Assembly: GCA_012840465.1 (NCBI GenBank)
Contig: DULJ01000068.1
Span: 1-34,288 of the forward strand
DNA from: Caryophanales bacterium
Lineage (GTDB): Bacteria > Bacillota > Bacilli > Bacillales > Bacillaceae_J
DNA length: 34,288 bases
Direction: 5' to 3'
Made by a program: the position numbers and the translations under genes. Positions 1 through 7,695 of the stretch are shown piece by piece; within the stretch, counting starts at the first letter, position 1; the number at the start of each line of letters is the position of its first letter. The notes under the pieces are model-generated. The model was not told the DNA's origin and ran no database searches. It saw nothing but the letters and a program-made list of their open reading frames with translations.

Positions 1-96
1 CAAATCCATGAAAATGCACCTCGCAAATTGGTATTTTTGGTGGTTTAGCCACTTCCATTTTACCACTTTTCGCTAAGGTGCATTTTTGTTTTTTGA
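1..96. repeat. Imperfect inverted repeat, possible end of an insertion sequence
   Basis: An 11-bp perfect inverted repeat (AAAATGCACCT at 11-21, AGGTGCATTTT at 76-86) encloses smaller dyads and is followed by T-rich sequence. It resembles a hairpin/terminator at the edge of a transposon. The reading frame of the next gene becomes open only after a stop at 94-96 and has no start codon upstream of 271, which fits an insertion having removed its 5' part. No transposase is visible in the window, so the element identity is inference. Confidence 0.35.
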
Positions 97-918
97 AAAA
101 TTTTTGGACTTTTTGAACACGCTCTTAAAGAAAGTAATCAATTAGTATCTCAAATAAAAGAGAGTTTTGAACAGTATTATGTTGCTTCAATTAACCAAGT
201 TATTAATGTATCACTAAATGTTGAATGGATAATTCTTGAGGAGAACAGCTATAAATTAACGAAGAAAGGTATGGAAATTATAGCTGAAGAGGATTTTAAT
301 AGTAGGTTGAAATTACAGCTAATGCATATGATTAAAGCATTCGAACCAACTTGGTCTTCACTTTTTCACAAAGGTAGAAGAGAAGCAATGCGTTATTTTC
401 CACCTGATGTACTACAATGTTTCGAGGAAGCGAGTCTTATTGATGGTTACGAGCCAGATGTAATAACCTGGTGGGATGATTTAAGCTCAATTTCTAGAAA
501 GAGTATTGACGATAGTAAACTATTAGTTGGAAGAGAGGGAGAAAAGCTTTCTATCCAATATGAAAGAGATAGGACAGGCTATAATCCTGAATGGGTTTCG
601 ATAGAATCAAATTTATTGGGCTTCGATATCTTATCAAGGACAGACTCGACAGGAGATACATCATTGAAAATCGAGGTCAAGGCAAGTAAATCGTTATCTC
701 AAGAATTCACTTTTTATTTAACGCAGAGGGAATGGGATATTGCACAATCCTCATTAAACTATATTTTTCACCTATGGATATTGGGTGATGATCCTGAACT
801 CTATGTCTATAGTCTAGAGGAGTTAAAGAAACATATTCCTATTGATAAAGGTGAGGGTTCTTGGGAAACAGTGAAAATATGTATAAAGAAAAACGATTTA
901 AAAAATAGGTGTGTATAA
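97..918 (+). pseudogene. 5'-truncated DUF3883 (PD-(D/E)xK-like) protein
   Basis: The frame is open from 97 to the stop at 918 but the first ATG is at 271, where no ribosome binding site has proper spacing. The codons before 271 read like normal protein, so the gene has probably lost its start. Counting from 271, GREGEKL (about 86-93), GFD (117-119), IEVKAS (133-138) and TQREWDIA (151-158) form the DUF3883 domain, whose D...ExK layout resembles restriction-type nucleases. It is convergent with the methyltransferase at 978 and shares a terminator with it, suggesting a former restriction-modification pair. If 271 is a real start the product is 215 aa. Family call is good; nuclease activity and the pairing are inference. 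Confidence 0.6.
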
Positions 919-926
919 ATTAAAAC

Positions 927-965
927 GGTAAAGGAGTTATAATTAACACCCTTTACCATTTTTTT
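927..965. terminator. Bidirectional rho-independent terminator
   Basis: An 8-bp stem (GGTAAAGG 927-934, CCTTTACC 950-957) is followed by a run of T on the plus strand and flanked by A on the other side, so it can end both convergent genes. Confidence 0.7.
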
Positions 966-977
966 CTAATTTTTATT

Positions 978-2426
978 TTACTTTGATAAGCTTCTTTTCT
1001 CGTATTTTAATGCAGGCACCATACTGTAGTTATCTTCATGTATTTTTATATTACTGAAGATAGGTGGAATATCTTTGTTAAAAAAATCAGTATAATTCTC
1101 AGTATTTAAAAAGTTAAGTAATTCGAATTTTGTTAACTCTTGGTGATAAGAAGTTGTATTTCCAGTCACATATGAATAAACTCTATCTCCTAATTTATCG
1201 ATATAGTTTTCAATTGCTCCACTAAGTATTACTTCTATCTCAACTTCTAGCCCATATTTGGAAAATGGTGCTTTATAGGCCACTTCTGATATTATTTTTC
1301 CTATTGGTTCCAATGTACCTATATCATTCCAAAAGAGTATAAATTTTGCTTTGCCAATAATATTGTCATCATTTTTAGTTAAGTTAAAAGTAGGGACTTG
1401 AATGGCGAAGATAGCAGTAAAATTATTTTGAATAGAATTAGCTGTTTCATCATCTTTATTAAGTGATCTAAGTTTTTTAATCAAGGCTTTCGGGAACTTT
1501 AATATTCTAAGCTTTAGAATCGTCTCCTCCAATATCTCTTTTAGTATTTCCTGAGACTGATAATGTGCTTCAATCTCTTCCCACTTGTCATTTATGAGTG
1601 GGCGAGTTATTTTCTCAAAAATATTCTTATAATTTGGGTTTGTATCAAAGCCAATATATTTTCTATTCATTTTTTCAGTCGTTGCTAATAAAACTCCTGT
1701 ACCCGCATACGGATCAAACACAACGTCGTCTATATCTGAAGATAGTAAAATTAATCTTGCCATCATTTCAGGCGGGAAGGGGCAAGCATGTTTAAACTCA
1801 GTATCTTCATCATCTTCTTCATAAGACTTTTTTGATCCCCAGCTTCCCTGAGTAGGTATAAAGAACTCCCAAATATTATCAGGGGCTTTACCCTTAGGGT
1901 TATATCTTTCAGGATAGTTAATCCACCACTCTTTAAGCTCTTCTACTGTTCTAACCCTATCAAGATAATATTTATAATTTGTGCTTTTAGTGAACATTAA
2001 AACATACTCAAAAATATTCCTCATCTGACCTTTTCGAGACCATGGTAACGTCTTTCCTTTATCCCAAATTATTGTGTCTTGATGAATCCAGCCAATTGAT
2101 TCGAGCACCCTAGCAATATCATCTGGCAACCTAATTACTTTTCCATCTCGCTTCATTGTATCAACATTCAAATACAAAGTTGCACTATCCTTTGAGATAT
2201 CGTAAACCATCTTGAATGTGCTTTTGATATCATTTAAATAATCATTATAACTTTGTCCATATCCAGTTTGGTTTTTGATTGCTCCATAATCCTTCATATT
2301 CCAATAAGGTGGCGAAGTAATTACTAAATCAACAAAAGGCTCGACTGTTAGGAAATAATTGGATATATTTAGAGATGTATCATTTATATACTTATTTAAA
2401 TTTCTTTGATCTATCTGTTCAGGCAT
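978..2426 (-). CDS. Beta-class DNA methyltransferase (N4-cytosine/N6-adenine)
   Basis: This 482-aa enzyme should transfer methyl from S-adenosylmethionine to an exocyclic amino group of DNA. The catalytic motif TSPPYW lies at residues 37-42 and the SAM-binding motif DPYAGTG at 238-244, i.e. motif IV before motif I, the order of beta-class enzymes. A CPFP-type motif (about 215-218) precedes the SAM site. The TSPPYW form favours N4-cytosine but does not exclude N6-adenine. The last 200 residues or so are not recognised and may hold target recognition or a fused domain. ATG is preceded by AGGAGGGA; a TATAAT-like -10 lies on this strand at 2456-2461. The convergent truncated DUF3883 gene is the likely former partner; alone, this is now effectively an orphan methylase. 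Confidence 0.85.
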   Translation of the reverse strand: MPEQIDQRNLNKYINDTSLNISNYFLTVEPFVDLVITSPPYWNMKDYGAIKNQTGYGQSYNDYLNDIKSTFKMVYDISKDSATLYLNVDTMKRDGKVIRLPDDIARVLESIGWIHQDTIIWDKGKTLPWSRKGQMRNIFEYVLMFTKSTNYKYYLDRVRTVEELKEWWINYPERYNPKGKAPDNIWEFFIPTQGSWGSKKSYEEDDEDTEFKHACPFPPEMMARLILLSSDIDDVVFDPYAGTGVLLATTEKMNRKYIGFDTNPNYKNIFEKITRPLINDKWEEIEAHYQSQEILKEILEETILKLRILKFPKALIKKLRSLNKDDETANSIQNNFTAIFAIQVPTFNLTKNDDNIIGKAKFILFWNDIGTLEPIGKIISEVAYKAPFSKYGLEVEIEVILSGAIENYIDKLGDRVYSYVTGNTTSYHQELTKFELLNFLNTENYTDFFNKDIPPIFSNIKIHEDNYSMVPALKYEKRSLSK

Positions 2427-2788
2427 AAGAATCCCTCCTAAAACTACTCTGTAACATTATATCAATAATTGTTTTTCGGATCTATAGATTTGCTTTATAA
2501 CATTTAATCTTTTATTTTACTCTGAAACCAACTGGAAATCAATTTAAGTAGTAATGAGGGTGCAACCTTTACCCTTTATGGAATGGAAGAGTAGGCTATC
2601 CTTGAAAAGGACAAAATAAGGCTATCAGATACTGGCTTTTACAAATGTGGAGTACTAAATAAAATAATTAGTAATAATGTTAGGCTAAGAAGGTAACTTG
2701 ATTGGTATGTCGAATAAATTTATTATAAAAAATCAACATAAATTTTTAAATTTAGGGTATAATTTTACTAATTAGGGAGGTGAAACAG
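2427..2788. other. Non-coding gap between methyltransferase and three-gene operon
   Basis: About 350 bp of AT-rich sequence between divergent units. It holds the methyltransferase -10 (2456-2461, minus) and the operon -10 (2758-2763, plus). I see no further gene or convincing RNA. Confidence 0.5.
2733..2763 (+). promoter_or_regulatory. Putative promoter of the three-gene operon
   Basis: A perfect TATAAT at 2758-2763 lies just upstream of the ribosome binding site. The best -35 (TCAACA, 2733-2738) has a long 19-nt spacer, so the -10 is the stronger half of the call. Confidence 0.4.
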
Positions 2789-3331
2789 GTGCAAATTTAC
2801 AAACTTTTCTCACAAAGTCCATATGCAAAAAAGCTTAGATTTTCAGATTTTAGTACACGGGTTATTACTGGGGATTCTGAAGTAGCTTTTGGGTTAAGAG
2901 TGGAACCAGAGCATTATCGAGAGTTTATGAATAGCATCAGTAACCACCTTCTTAAAAATAAAATTAGCCAACATATAATGACTGATTTTAAATTCATTGA
3001 ATTTATTCGCCAAAGTAGAAAATTAAATTTTGAGTTGACAGATATATTATTCTATAATGAAGAACAATATGGAAATGATGAATTAATAAGCGAATTGAAG
3101 GAAAATTTTTGGGATTTTAATTTAGAACAAATACTCGTTTTACTTGATGAAGCTATAAATAATGGATATAAAATTTTTTCGATAACAGGTAACTTTCAAA
3201 ATAGTAAAGGCGAATATGAACAAATTAAAATATATGCTAATGGTACGCTTTCTATAGAAAACAACTTTGACGAGGTAAGTAAATATCCAATAATAGATTA
3301 TTTAATTAAAGGCCCAGAGGTACTTTTATGA
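2789..3331 (+). CDS. Unknown protein, first gene of a three-gene operon
   Basis: A 180-aa protein I do not recognise. I chose GTG at 2789 because GGGAGG (2775-2780) sits 8 nt before it; the in-frame GTG at 2780 overlaps that ribosome binding site and is unlikely. The product is acidic in its middle, contains no cysteine, has no signal peptide or membrane segment, and looks mixed alpha/beta with an ITGNF/IYANGTLSI beta-rich C-terminal part (about residues 130-160). Its stop overlaps the start of the next gene (ATGA at 3328), implying translational coupling. Base composition is AT-rich like the neighbouring restriction-modification genes. Function unknown. Confidence 0.65.
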   Translation: MQIYKLFSQSPYAKKLRFSDFSTRVITGDSEVAFGLRVEPEHYREFMNSISNHLLKNKISQHIMTDFKFIEFIRQSRKLNFELTDILFYNEEQYGNDELISELKENFWDFNLEQILVLLDEAINNGYKIFSITGNFQNSKGEYEQIKIYANGTLSIENNFDEVSKYPIIDYLIKGPEVLL

Positions 3332-4080
3332 AGAATAGGATATTAACTATAGTTATACAAACCGTAGCCAATCTATTTGCGCTATGGTTTATTTTTGTAA
3401 AGAAGAATAATTGGTTTGTAACGAGTTTAAAGAGTATTGGTATAGATAACGAGAAGGCCCAAGTTGGAATACTAGCAGCATTAGCAATATTGATATCTAG
3501 TATAATAATTATTTTGCTAGAATGGTTGATTTTTGAAATATTTTTAAAGCCTGTTAATATAGAAATTAGCTTCAGAAATTCAAAGGGAGATAAACCAATT
3601 AAACAACTTACCGTTAAGTATAGGGATAGTAAAGATATTATAAATACACAAGAGTCTTATAAAATTCATATTAGTGTTTCTGGGGGTAACAGGATTACAA
3701 ATAGTTTAATATCGTTAATAAAAGGTGATTTAATTGTTGTTTATCGTCCTAAATATTATGATACTGAAATTGTTAATGGTTGGATTTCACAATCATCCAT
3801 GAGTATAGATAATGTATATAAAGATAAAAAAGAAAATATTAGAATCTATTGGTCACATGTAGTAGAAGGTGCATATAATCTTGATGAACCAATAATAATT
3901 TCTCCAGAGTTAATAATAAAACCTAAAAATCTTCATGGGGAAAAGTGTCATATCGAAATAAAGATAGGAACACATTATAAGGCGAATGCCATTTTCAGAA
4001 TTATCTTTAAAGTGGTACACTTAAAATTGGTAAAAATAAAAGTACAAAAACTTATACTTAATTTGAAAAAGGTGAAATAA
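3328..4080 (+). CDS. Unknown two-helix membrane protein, second gene of the operon
   Basis: A 250-aa protein with two predicted transmembrane helices (about residues 5-24 and 47-73) separated by a short charged loop. A cytoplasmic or extracytoplasmic domain rich in beta strands follows (about 78-225), then a basic, hydrophobic tail. The layout of two N-terminal helices plus a beta-rich domain resembles, in outline only, membrane effectors of anti-phage systems such as Cap15; I see no sequence motif proving this. It overlaps the preceding stop by 4 bp and ends 3 bp before the next start, so all three products are probably made together. Function unknown. Confidence 0.65.
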   Translation: MKNRILTIVIQTVANLFALWFIFVKKNNWFVTSLKSIGIDNEKAQVGILAALAILISSIIIILLEWLIFEIFLKPVNIEISFRNSKGDKPIKQLTVKYRDSKDIINTQESYKIHISVSGGNRITNSLISLIKGDLIVVYRPKYYDTEIVNGWISQSSMSIDNVYKDKKENIRIYWSHVVEGAYNLDEPIIISPELIIKPKNLHGEKCHIEIKIGTHYKANAIFRIIFKVVHLKLVKIKVQKLILNLKKVK

Positions 4081-4083
4081 TAA

Positions 4084-5064
4084 ATGTCTGGAACAACTTT
4101 ATTAAACATTGTTGAGACGATTGAAAATTTAGACCAATTACAAGAAAGAATACTTAGCATAACAAACATTGCCACAATAAGTAATGTTGCAGAAGGTATC
4201 TTGGAAGACTTGGATCAAAATGAACGTGAGTTTCTCTCAATGTGGGGGCGAGCTGGTGACACATCGACTGAAATATTAAATTTCACACTACCAAATCAGG
4301 ACAATATCAGATATATCGTTCGTGAAGCTTATGTTGAGACTTCCCGGAGGAAGTCAAATATGTTTAATGAGAATGGGGAGTTATTACCAAAGGAACAGAG
4401 AACAATTATAGAGACAGTTCAAACAGTATTTTTTGAATTAAATGCAAGAGTGTATGCTATATTATATACTGCTAGCACAACTTCTTTAAACAAAGTAAAA
4501 AAGTTATTTGGAGACTATTTAAAAGAATTGGATATGGATGAAGGTATCCAAATTACTGATTATAAAATTGACCCTGATCTCTTTTATTGGCTCTTCTATA
4601 GATACGAAGTGCATAACGGTCTTCTTGAAGCAAGGTTTGAGGTAGATAGCATTGCTGGTTTTATTGGTAATATTGCAGATGAGACTCATACGATAACAGG
4701 AAACAGTGATGTTGTCCCTTCACTTTTGGTGACAAAAGCCTTTGTAAGTAAAAACCATCCATTTAAATCTTTAGATGTACTACTAAAATACCAAAATTAT
4801 AAGTTGAACTTTATTTTTAATGACAGTTCAGAATGTTATATTAGGTCAAGCTGTTCAATTCCAAATTTAAGAATTGACAAAAGAATAGCTGCTGCCCTAA
4901 TTATTTACGCTTTTATTATTCAAAGGCTATACACCTTATTTAATGATGATGAAATTTGGGGTGTAGAAAATACCAAAACAGATTTTTCTAAAGAGATTGG
5001 CAAACAAGTTATAAAGGAAATAGCAGATTTTCATGGTATAACTTTAGATGATTTGTTAGATTAA
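4084..5064 (+). CDS. Unknown mostly helical protein, third gene of the operon
   Basis: A 326-aa soluble protein I do not recognise, with AAAGGTGA before the ATG. It appears largely alpha-helical, with an FSKEIGKQVIKEIADFHG segment and acidic end (DDLLD) at the C-terminus, and a hydrophobic helix around residues 270-285 that could be buried or membrane-associated. No nuclease, nucleotidyltransferase, protease or ATPase signature is evident. It closes the operon and is followed by a strong terminator. Partnership with the membrane protein upstream is inferred from spacing. Confidence 0.65.
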   Translation: MSGTTLLNIVETIENLDQLQERILSITNIATISNVAEGILEDLDQNEREFLSMWGRAGDTSTEILNFTLPNQDNIRYIVREAYVETSRRKSNMFNENGELLPKEQRTIIETVQTVFFELNARVYAILYTASTTSLNKVKKLFGDYLKELDMDEGIQITDYKIDPDLFYWLFYRYEVHNGLLEARFEVDSIAGFIGNIADETHTITGNSDVVPSLLVTKAFVSKNHPFKSLDVLLKYQNYKLNFIFNDSSECYIRSSCSIPNLRIDKRIAAALIIYAFIIQRLYTLFNDDEIWGVENTKTDFSKEIGKQVIKEIADFHGITLDDLLD

Positions 5065-5068
5065 ATAA

Positions 5069-5107
5069 TATCCTCCCTTTGATTAGGTTCAAGGGAGGAT
5101 ATTTTTA
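5069..5107 (+). terminator. Rho-independent terminator of the three-gene operon
   Basis: A perfect 11-bp stem (TATCCTCCCTT 5069-5079, AAGGGAGGATA 5091-5101) is followed by TTTTT. Confidence 0.85.
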
Positions 5108-5110
5108 TCT

Positions 5111-5166
5111 GATTAGTTTACCCTATCCAATGTTACGGTGAACCGTATCATAAATAGAGGCGGTTT
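5111..5166 (+). repeat. Intergenic repeat, copy 1 (decayed reading-frame tail)
   Basis: About 55 bp nearly identical to the copy at 11742, with about five differences. Read on the plus strand it gives LVYPIQCYGEPYHK and then TAG, preceded by an in-frame stop, so it is a tail without a gene. It contains the palindrome TACGGTGAACCGTA (5134-5147) and ends in a conserved A-x-GCGG after the stop codon. Confidence 0.7.
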
Positions 5167-5180
5167 ATAAATGATAAAGT

Positions 5181-5214
5181 AAAAAGGGTGTCTTAATTTA
5201 AAAGGCACCCTTTT
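5181..5214 (-). terminator. Terminator of the CofE-like gene
   Basis: The stem AAAAAGGGTGTC / GGCACCCTTTT gives, on the minus strand, a hairpin followed by a T-rich run just after the stop of the CofE-like gene. Confidence 0.7.
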
Positions 5215-5223
5215 GTACTGCTC

Positions 5224-6414
5224 TTATTTTGTATAGTTATCGAAGTATCCTTGAATATAGATCATTGGGGTTCCCTTGTCACCGCTACCAGAAGTTAAAT
5301 CAGATAATGATCCAATTAGGTCCGTTAATCTACGTGGTGTAGTCCCTTGTGCTTCCATTGCACCAACAAGGTCTTCATTTTTATTCTGGATATATTCAGA
5401 AATGGCTTGTTTTAACTCTTTTCCACGGAGGTGTGAGAAATTGTTATCTGCTAAGTATTTTAATTTCACTTCATTTGGTGTGCCGTCAAGCCCAGCAGTA
5501 TATCCTGGTGATACAACAGGGTCTGCAAGTTCCCAGATTTTACCCACTGGATCTTTGAATGCACCATCGCCGTAAACCATTACTTCTACTGTTTTTCCTG
5601 TCTCTTCTTTAAGCTTAGCTTGAATACTATCGACAATTGGTTGACAGTTATTAGGAAAAAGTTTCACACTGTCTTCCGTTGCCTTATTGGATCCTAGTAA
5701 GCCGTAGGCCTCGTTAAAACCGCTGCCATTGATTGGTTCATTGAGAATGTCATCAAGGCCCAATACATTTTTAGCGCCATTGTTTGTTAATATGCGCTTC
5801 GTTCTAAAGCGTGAATGAATATCACAAGTTAACACATTCTTTGTAAAGTCTAAAATGGTTTTTGCATTGTTTGAGAAGATAACTTCACAATTTGCTCCTT
5901 CCGCTTCGATTAAACTTTTATAATAATCAATATAGTCAACACCTGTGAATCGATGTTTGTTATAACCGAAATGCTTGCGGAAGTCCGCTTCTGATAATAC
6001 GTCTGTCCAAGGGTTAATTCCTTTAGTATCTAGGTCGTCAATATCTACAAGGTGATTACCCACTTCATCAGATGGATAACTTAACATTAAGACTACATTC
6101 TTTGTTCCTTTTGCAATCCCTTTTAGGCAGTTTGCAAATCGATTACGGCTTAGAATTGGAAAAGTCACACCGATTGTTTCTTCTCCAAATTTACTCTTTA
6201 TATCTGTAGCAATATCGTCAATAGTTGCATAGTTCCCTTGGGCACGGGCTACAACGGATTCAGTAATCGTTACAATGTCCCGATTTTTAATAGAAAAACC
6301 CTCTACCTTAGCTGTATTTAATACAGTATTTACGACAATTTCTTCAATGTTATCGCCTTTGTTAATGATTGGTCCACGAAGTCCACGTACGACTGTTCCA
6401 ACTACTCTTTCCAA
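5224..6414 (-). CDS. CofE-like coenzyme F420-0:L-glutamate ligase family protein
   Basis: A 396-aa protein of the F420-0:gamma-glutamyl ligase (CofE) family, which in archaea and actinobacteria adds glutamate to F420-0 using GTP. The N-terminal part (VRGLRGPIINKGD, then VTITESVVARAQG at about 50-62) follows the CofE pattern, and motifs such as LSYPSDEVGNHLV and GYGLLGSNKATED-like stretches are those of the longer Firmicutes branch. I chose the TTG at 6412-6414 because AGGAGAGG lies 6-10 nt upstream. Most Bacillaceae do not make F420 and no other cof/fbi gene is present, so the acceptor is probably another molecule. A divergent LysR-type regulator lies directly upstream. Confidence 0.75.
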   Translation of the reverse strand: MERVVGTVVRGLRGPIINKGDNIEEIVVNTVLNTAKVEGFSIKNRDIVTITESVVARAQGNYATIDDIATDIKSKFGEETIGVTFPILSRNRFANCLKGIAKGTKNVVLMLSYPSDEVGNHLVDIDDLDTKGINPWTDVLSEADFRKHFGYNKHRFTGVDYIDYYKSLIEAEGANCEVIFSNNAKTILDFTKNVLTCDIHSRFRTKRILTNNGAKNVLGLDDILNEPINGSGFNEAYGLLGSNKATEDSVKLFPNNCQPIVDSIQAKLKEETGKTVEVMVYGDGAFKDPVGKIWELADPVVSPGYTAGLDGTPNEVKLKYLADNNFSHLRGKELKQAISEYIQNKNEDLVGAMEAQGTTPRRLTDLIGSLSDLTSGSGDKGTPMIYIQGYFDNYTK

Positions 6415-6542
6415 TATAACCTCTCCTCTAATAAGAGTATTATGATTAAATGAAATACAATTTTTTATCCCACACTACTATATCCTTTTAAATGATATTA
6501 GTAAAATTAATGTTTATAATATCAGGTATAAGGGGTGGTAAT
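6415..6542. promoter_or_regulatory. Divergent promoter region between CofE-like gene and LysR regulator
   Basis: The gap is very AT-rich. A TATAAT at 6515-6520 is the likely -10 of the regulator. LysR proteins usually bind such divergent gaps; I do not see one clear T-N11-A box. Confidence 0.4.
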
Positions 6543-7427
6543 ATGATCGGGAAATTAGATTTATATCGTATTTTTAACGTTGTCAGCCGAAATAAAAGTT
6601 TTTCAAAGGCGGCACAGGAACTATATATGACACAATCTGCTGTCAGTCAATCCATTTCAAAGCTGGAGAATGAATTAGATATACAGCTTTTCTATCGAAC
6701 ATCGAAGGGTGTAGAATTAACAAATGAAGGAAGTCTATTATATGAACACGTGAACTCAGCTATAGGAATGATTAATGTTGCAGAAGATAAATTATTAGAA
6801 TTTAAACAATTAAAGTTTGGAGAATTACGAATCGGGGTTGGAGATACAATCTCACGTTATTTTCTGTTACCTTATTTGGAGCAATTCCATTTCCGATACC
6901 CTGGAATCAAATTAACTATATTGAATGGAACAACAACAGAAATTTGTGCGCTTATTAAAGCTGGCAGAGCGGACTTAGGCATATGTAATCTGCCTATACA
7001 AGACGAGAATATTCAAGCCATACCATGTAAGGAAATTCAGGATATTTTTGTTTGTGGAGAAAAATATAAACGGATAACGAAGAATCCGATTAGTTTTGAG
7101 TATTTAATGAAAATGCCGTTAATTTTTTTAGAAAAAAAATCAAATTCAAGAATCTTTGTAGAAAACTTTTTGAAAAAGAAGGGATTCCAGGTTTCACCTG
7201 TATTCGAACTTGGATCCTATGATTTATTAATAGAATTTACAAGAATAAACTTAGGCATTTCTTGTATCATAAAAGAGTTTTCAAAGGATTACATAGAAAA
7301 GGGATATATATACGAGGTATTGTTAGAAGAGGAAATTCCAAAACGGAGCATTGGTATTTGTTATTTAAAAAACGTTTCGTTATCACGCGCTGCGAAAAGG
7401 TTTGTAGAAAGAATTAATTACATCTAA
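6543..7427 (+). CDS. LysR-family transcriptional regulator
   Basis: A 294-aa regulator with an N-terminal winged helix-turn-helix (residues about 3-62, including FSKAAQELYMTQSAVSQSISKLE) and a LysR substrate-binding domain (about 88-290). I moved the start to ATG 6543, preceded by AAGGGGTGG, rather than the upstream in-frame ATG at 6492, which lacks a ribosome binding site and would add residues not typical of the family. Divergent orientation suggests that it controls the CofE-like gene in response to an unknown small molecule and represses itself. Confidence 0.85.
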   Translation: MIGKLDLYRIFNVVSRNKSFSKAAQELYMTQSAVSQSISKLENELDIQLFYRTSKGVELTNEGSLLYEHVNSAIGMINVAEDKLLEFKQLKFGELRIGVGDTISRYFLLPYLEQFHFRYPGIKLTILNGTTTEICALIKAGRADLGICNLPIQDENIQAIPCKEIQDIFVCGEKYKRITKNPISFEYLMKMPLIFLEKKSNSRIFVENFLKKKGFQVSPVFELGSYDLLIEFTRINLGISCIIKEFSKDYIEKGYIYEVLLEEEIPKRSIGICYLKNVSLSRAAKRFVERINYI

Positions 7428-7443
7428 AGTTGTAAAGTCTTAC

Positions 7444-7483
7444 TTTGATGTATTACAGTGAATCGTATCATAAATAGAAGCGG
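7444..7483 (+). repeat. Intergenic repeat, copy 2 (degenerate)
   Basis: About 40 bp aligning to copies 1 and 3, with one inserted base and several substitutions. It reads YYSESYHK and TAG in the equivalent frame and keeps the trailing AGAAGCGG. Confidence 0.5.
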
Positions 7484-7512
7484 GAGGATGAAACTTTTTC
7501 CACCTCCCTTGT

Positions 7513-7549
7513 AATCCCCATCTGGTTTGACAGGTGGGGATTATTTTTT
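7513..7549 (+). terminator. Terminator downstream of the LysR gene
   Basis: A 12-bp stem with one wobble (AATCCCCATCTG 7513-7524, CAGGTGGGGATT 7531-7542) is followed by ATTTTTT. Confidence 0.8.
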
Positions 7550-7613
7550 GCTTACTTCTAAACACCAGAGTTTACCTCGATAAATTAAAAATGGAATGTT
7601 TTCTAATAAAAAA

Positions 7614-7675
7614 CATACAAAAGGTTAATATTGCATTAACAATTATCTGGTTTAATTGAACTGAAAACTATAAAT
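7614..7675 (+). promoter_or_regulatory. Possible PhoP boxes and promoter of the PhoX-like gene
   Basis: Hexamers CATACA (7614), TTAATA (7625) and TTAACA (7636) sit at exact 11-bp spacing, the arrangement of PhoP boxes (TT[ACT]ACA repeats). A TATAAAT -10-like sequence lies at 7669-7675. The first hexamer is weak. The match fits a phosphate-starvation gene but needs binding data. Confidence 0.35.
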
Positions 7676-7695
7676 CTACTAGGGGGACTTTTTAG

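Noticed and set aside
1598-1795. Plus-strand open frame inside the methyltransferase gene
   Set aside because: It lies wholly opposite a well-supported gene, has no ribosome binding site and shows no protein-like features.
2789-5064. Assignment of the operon to the Kiwa system
   Set aside because: Kiwa has a four-helix membrane protein and one partner. Here the membrane protein has two helices plus a large beta-rich domain and there are three genes.
5134-5147. Palindrome TACGGTGAACCGTA as a MerR-type operator
   Set aside because: No -35/-10 pair with the long MerR spacer surrounds it, and it follows from the codons of a decayed reading frame shared with the other repeat copies.
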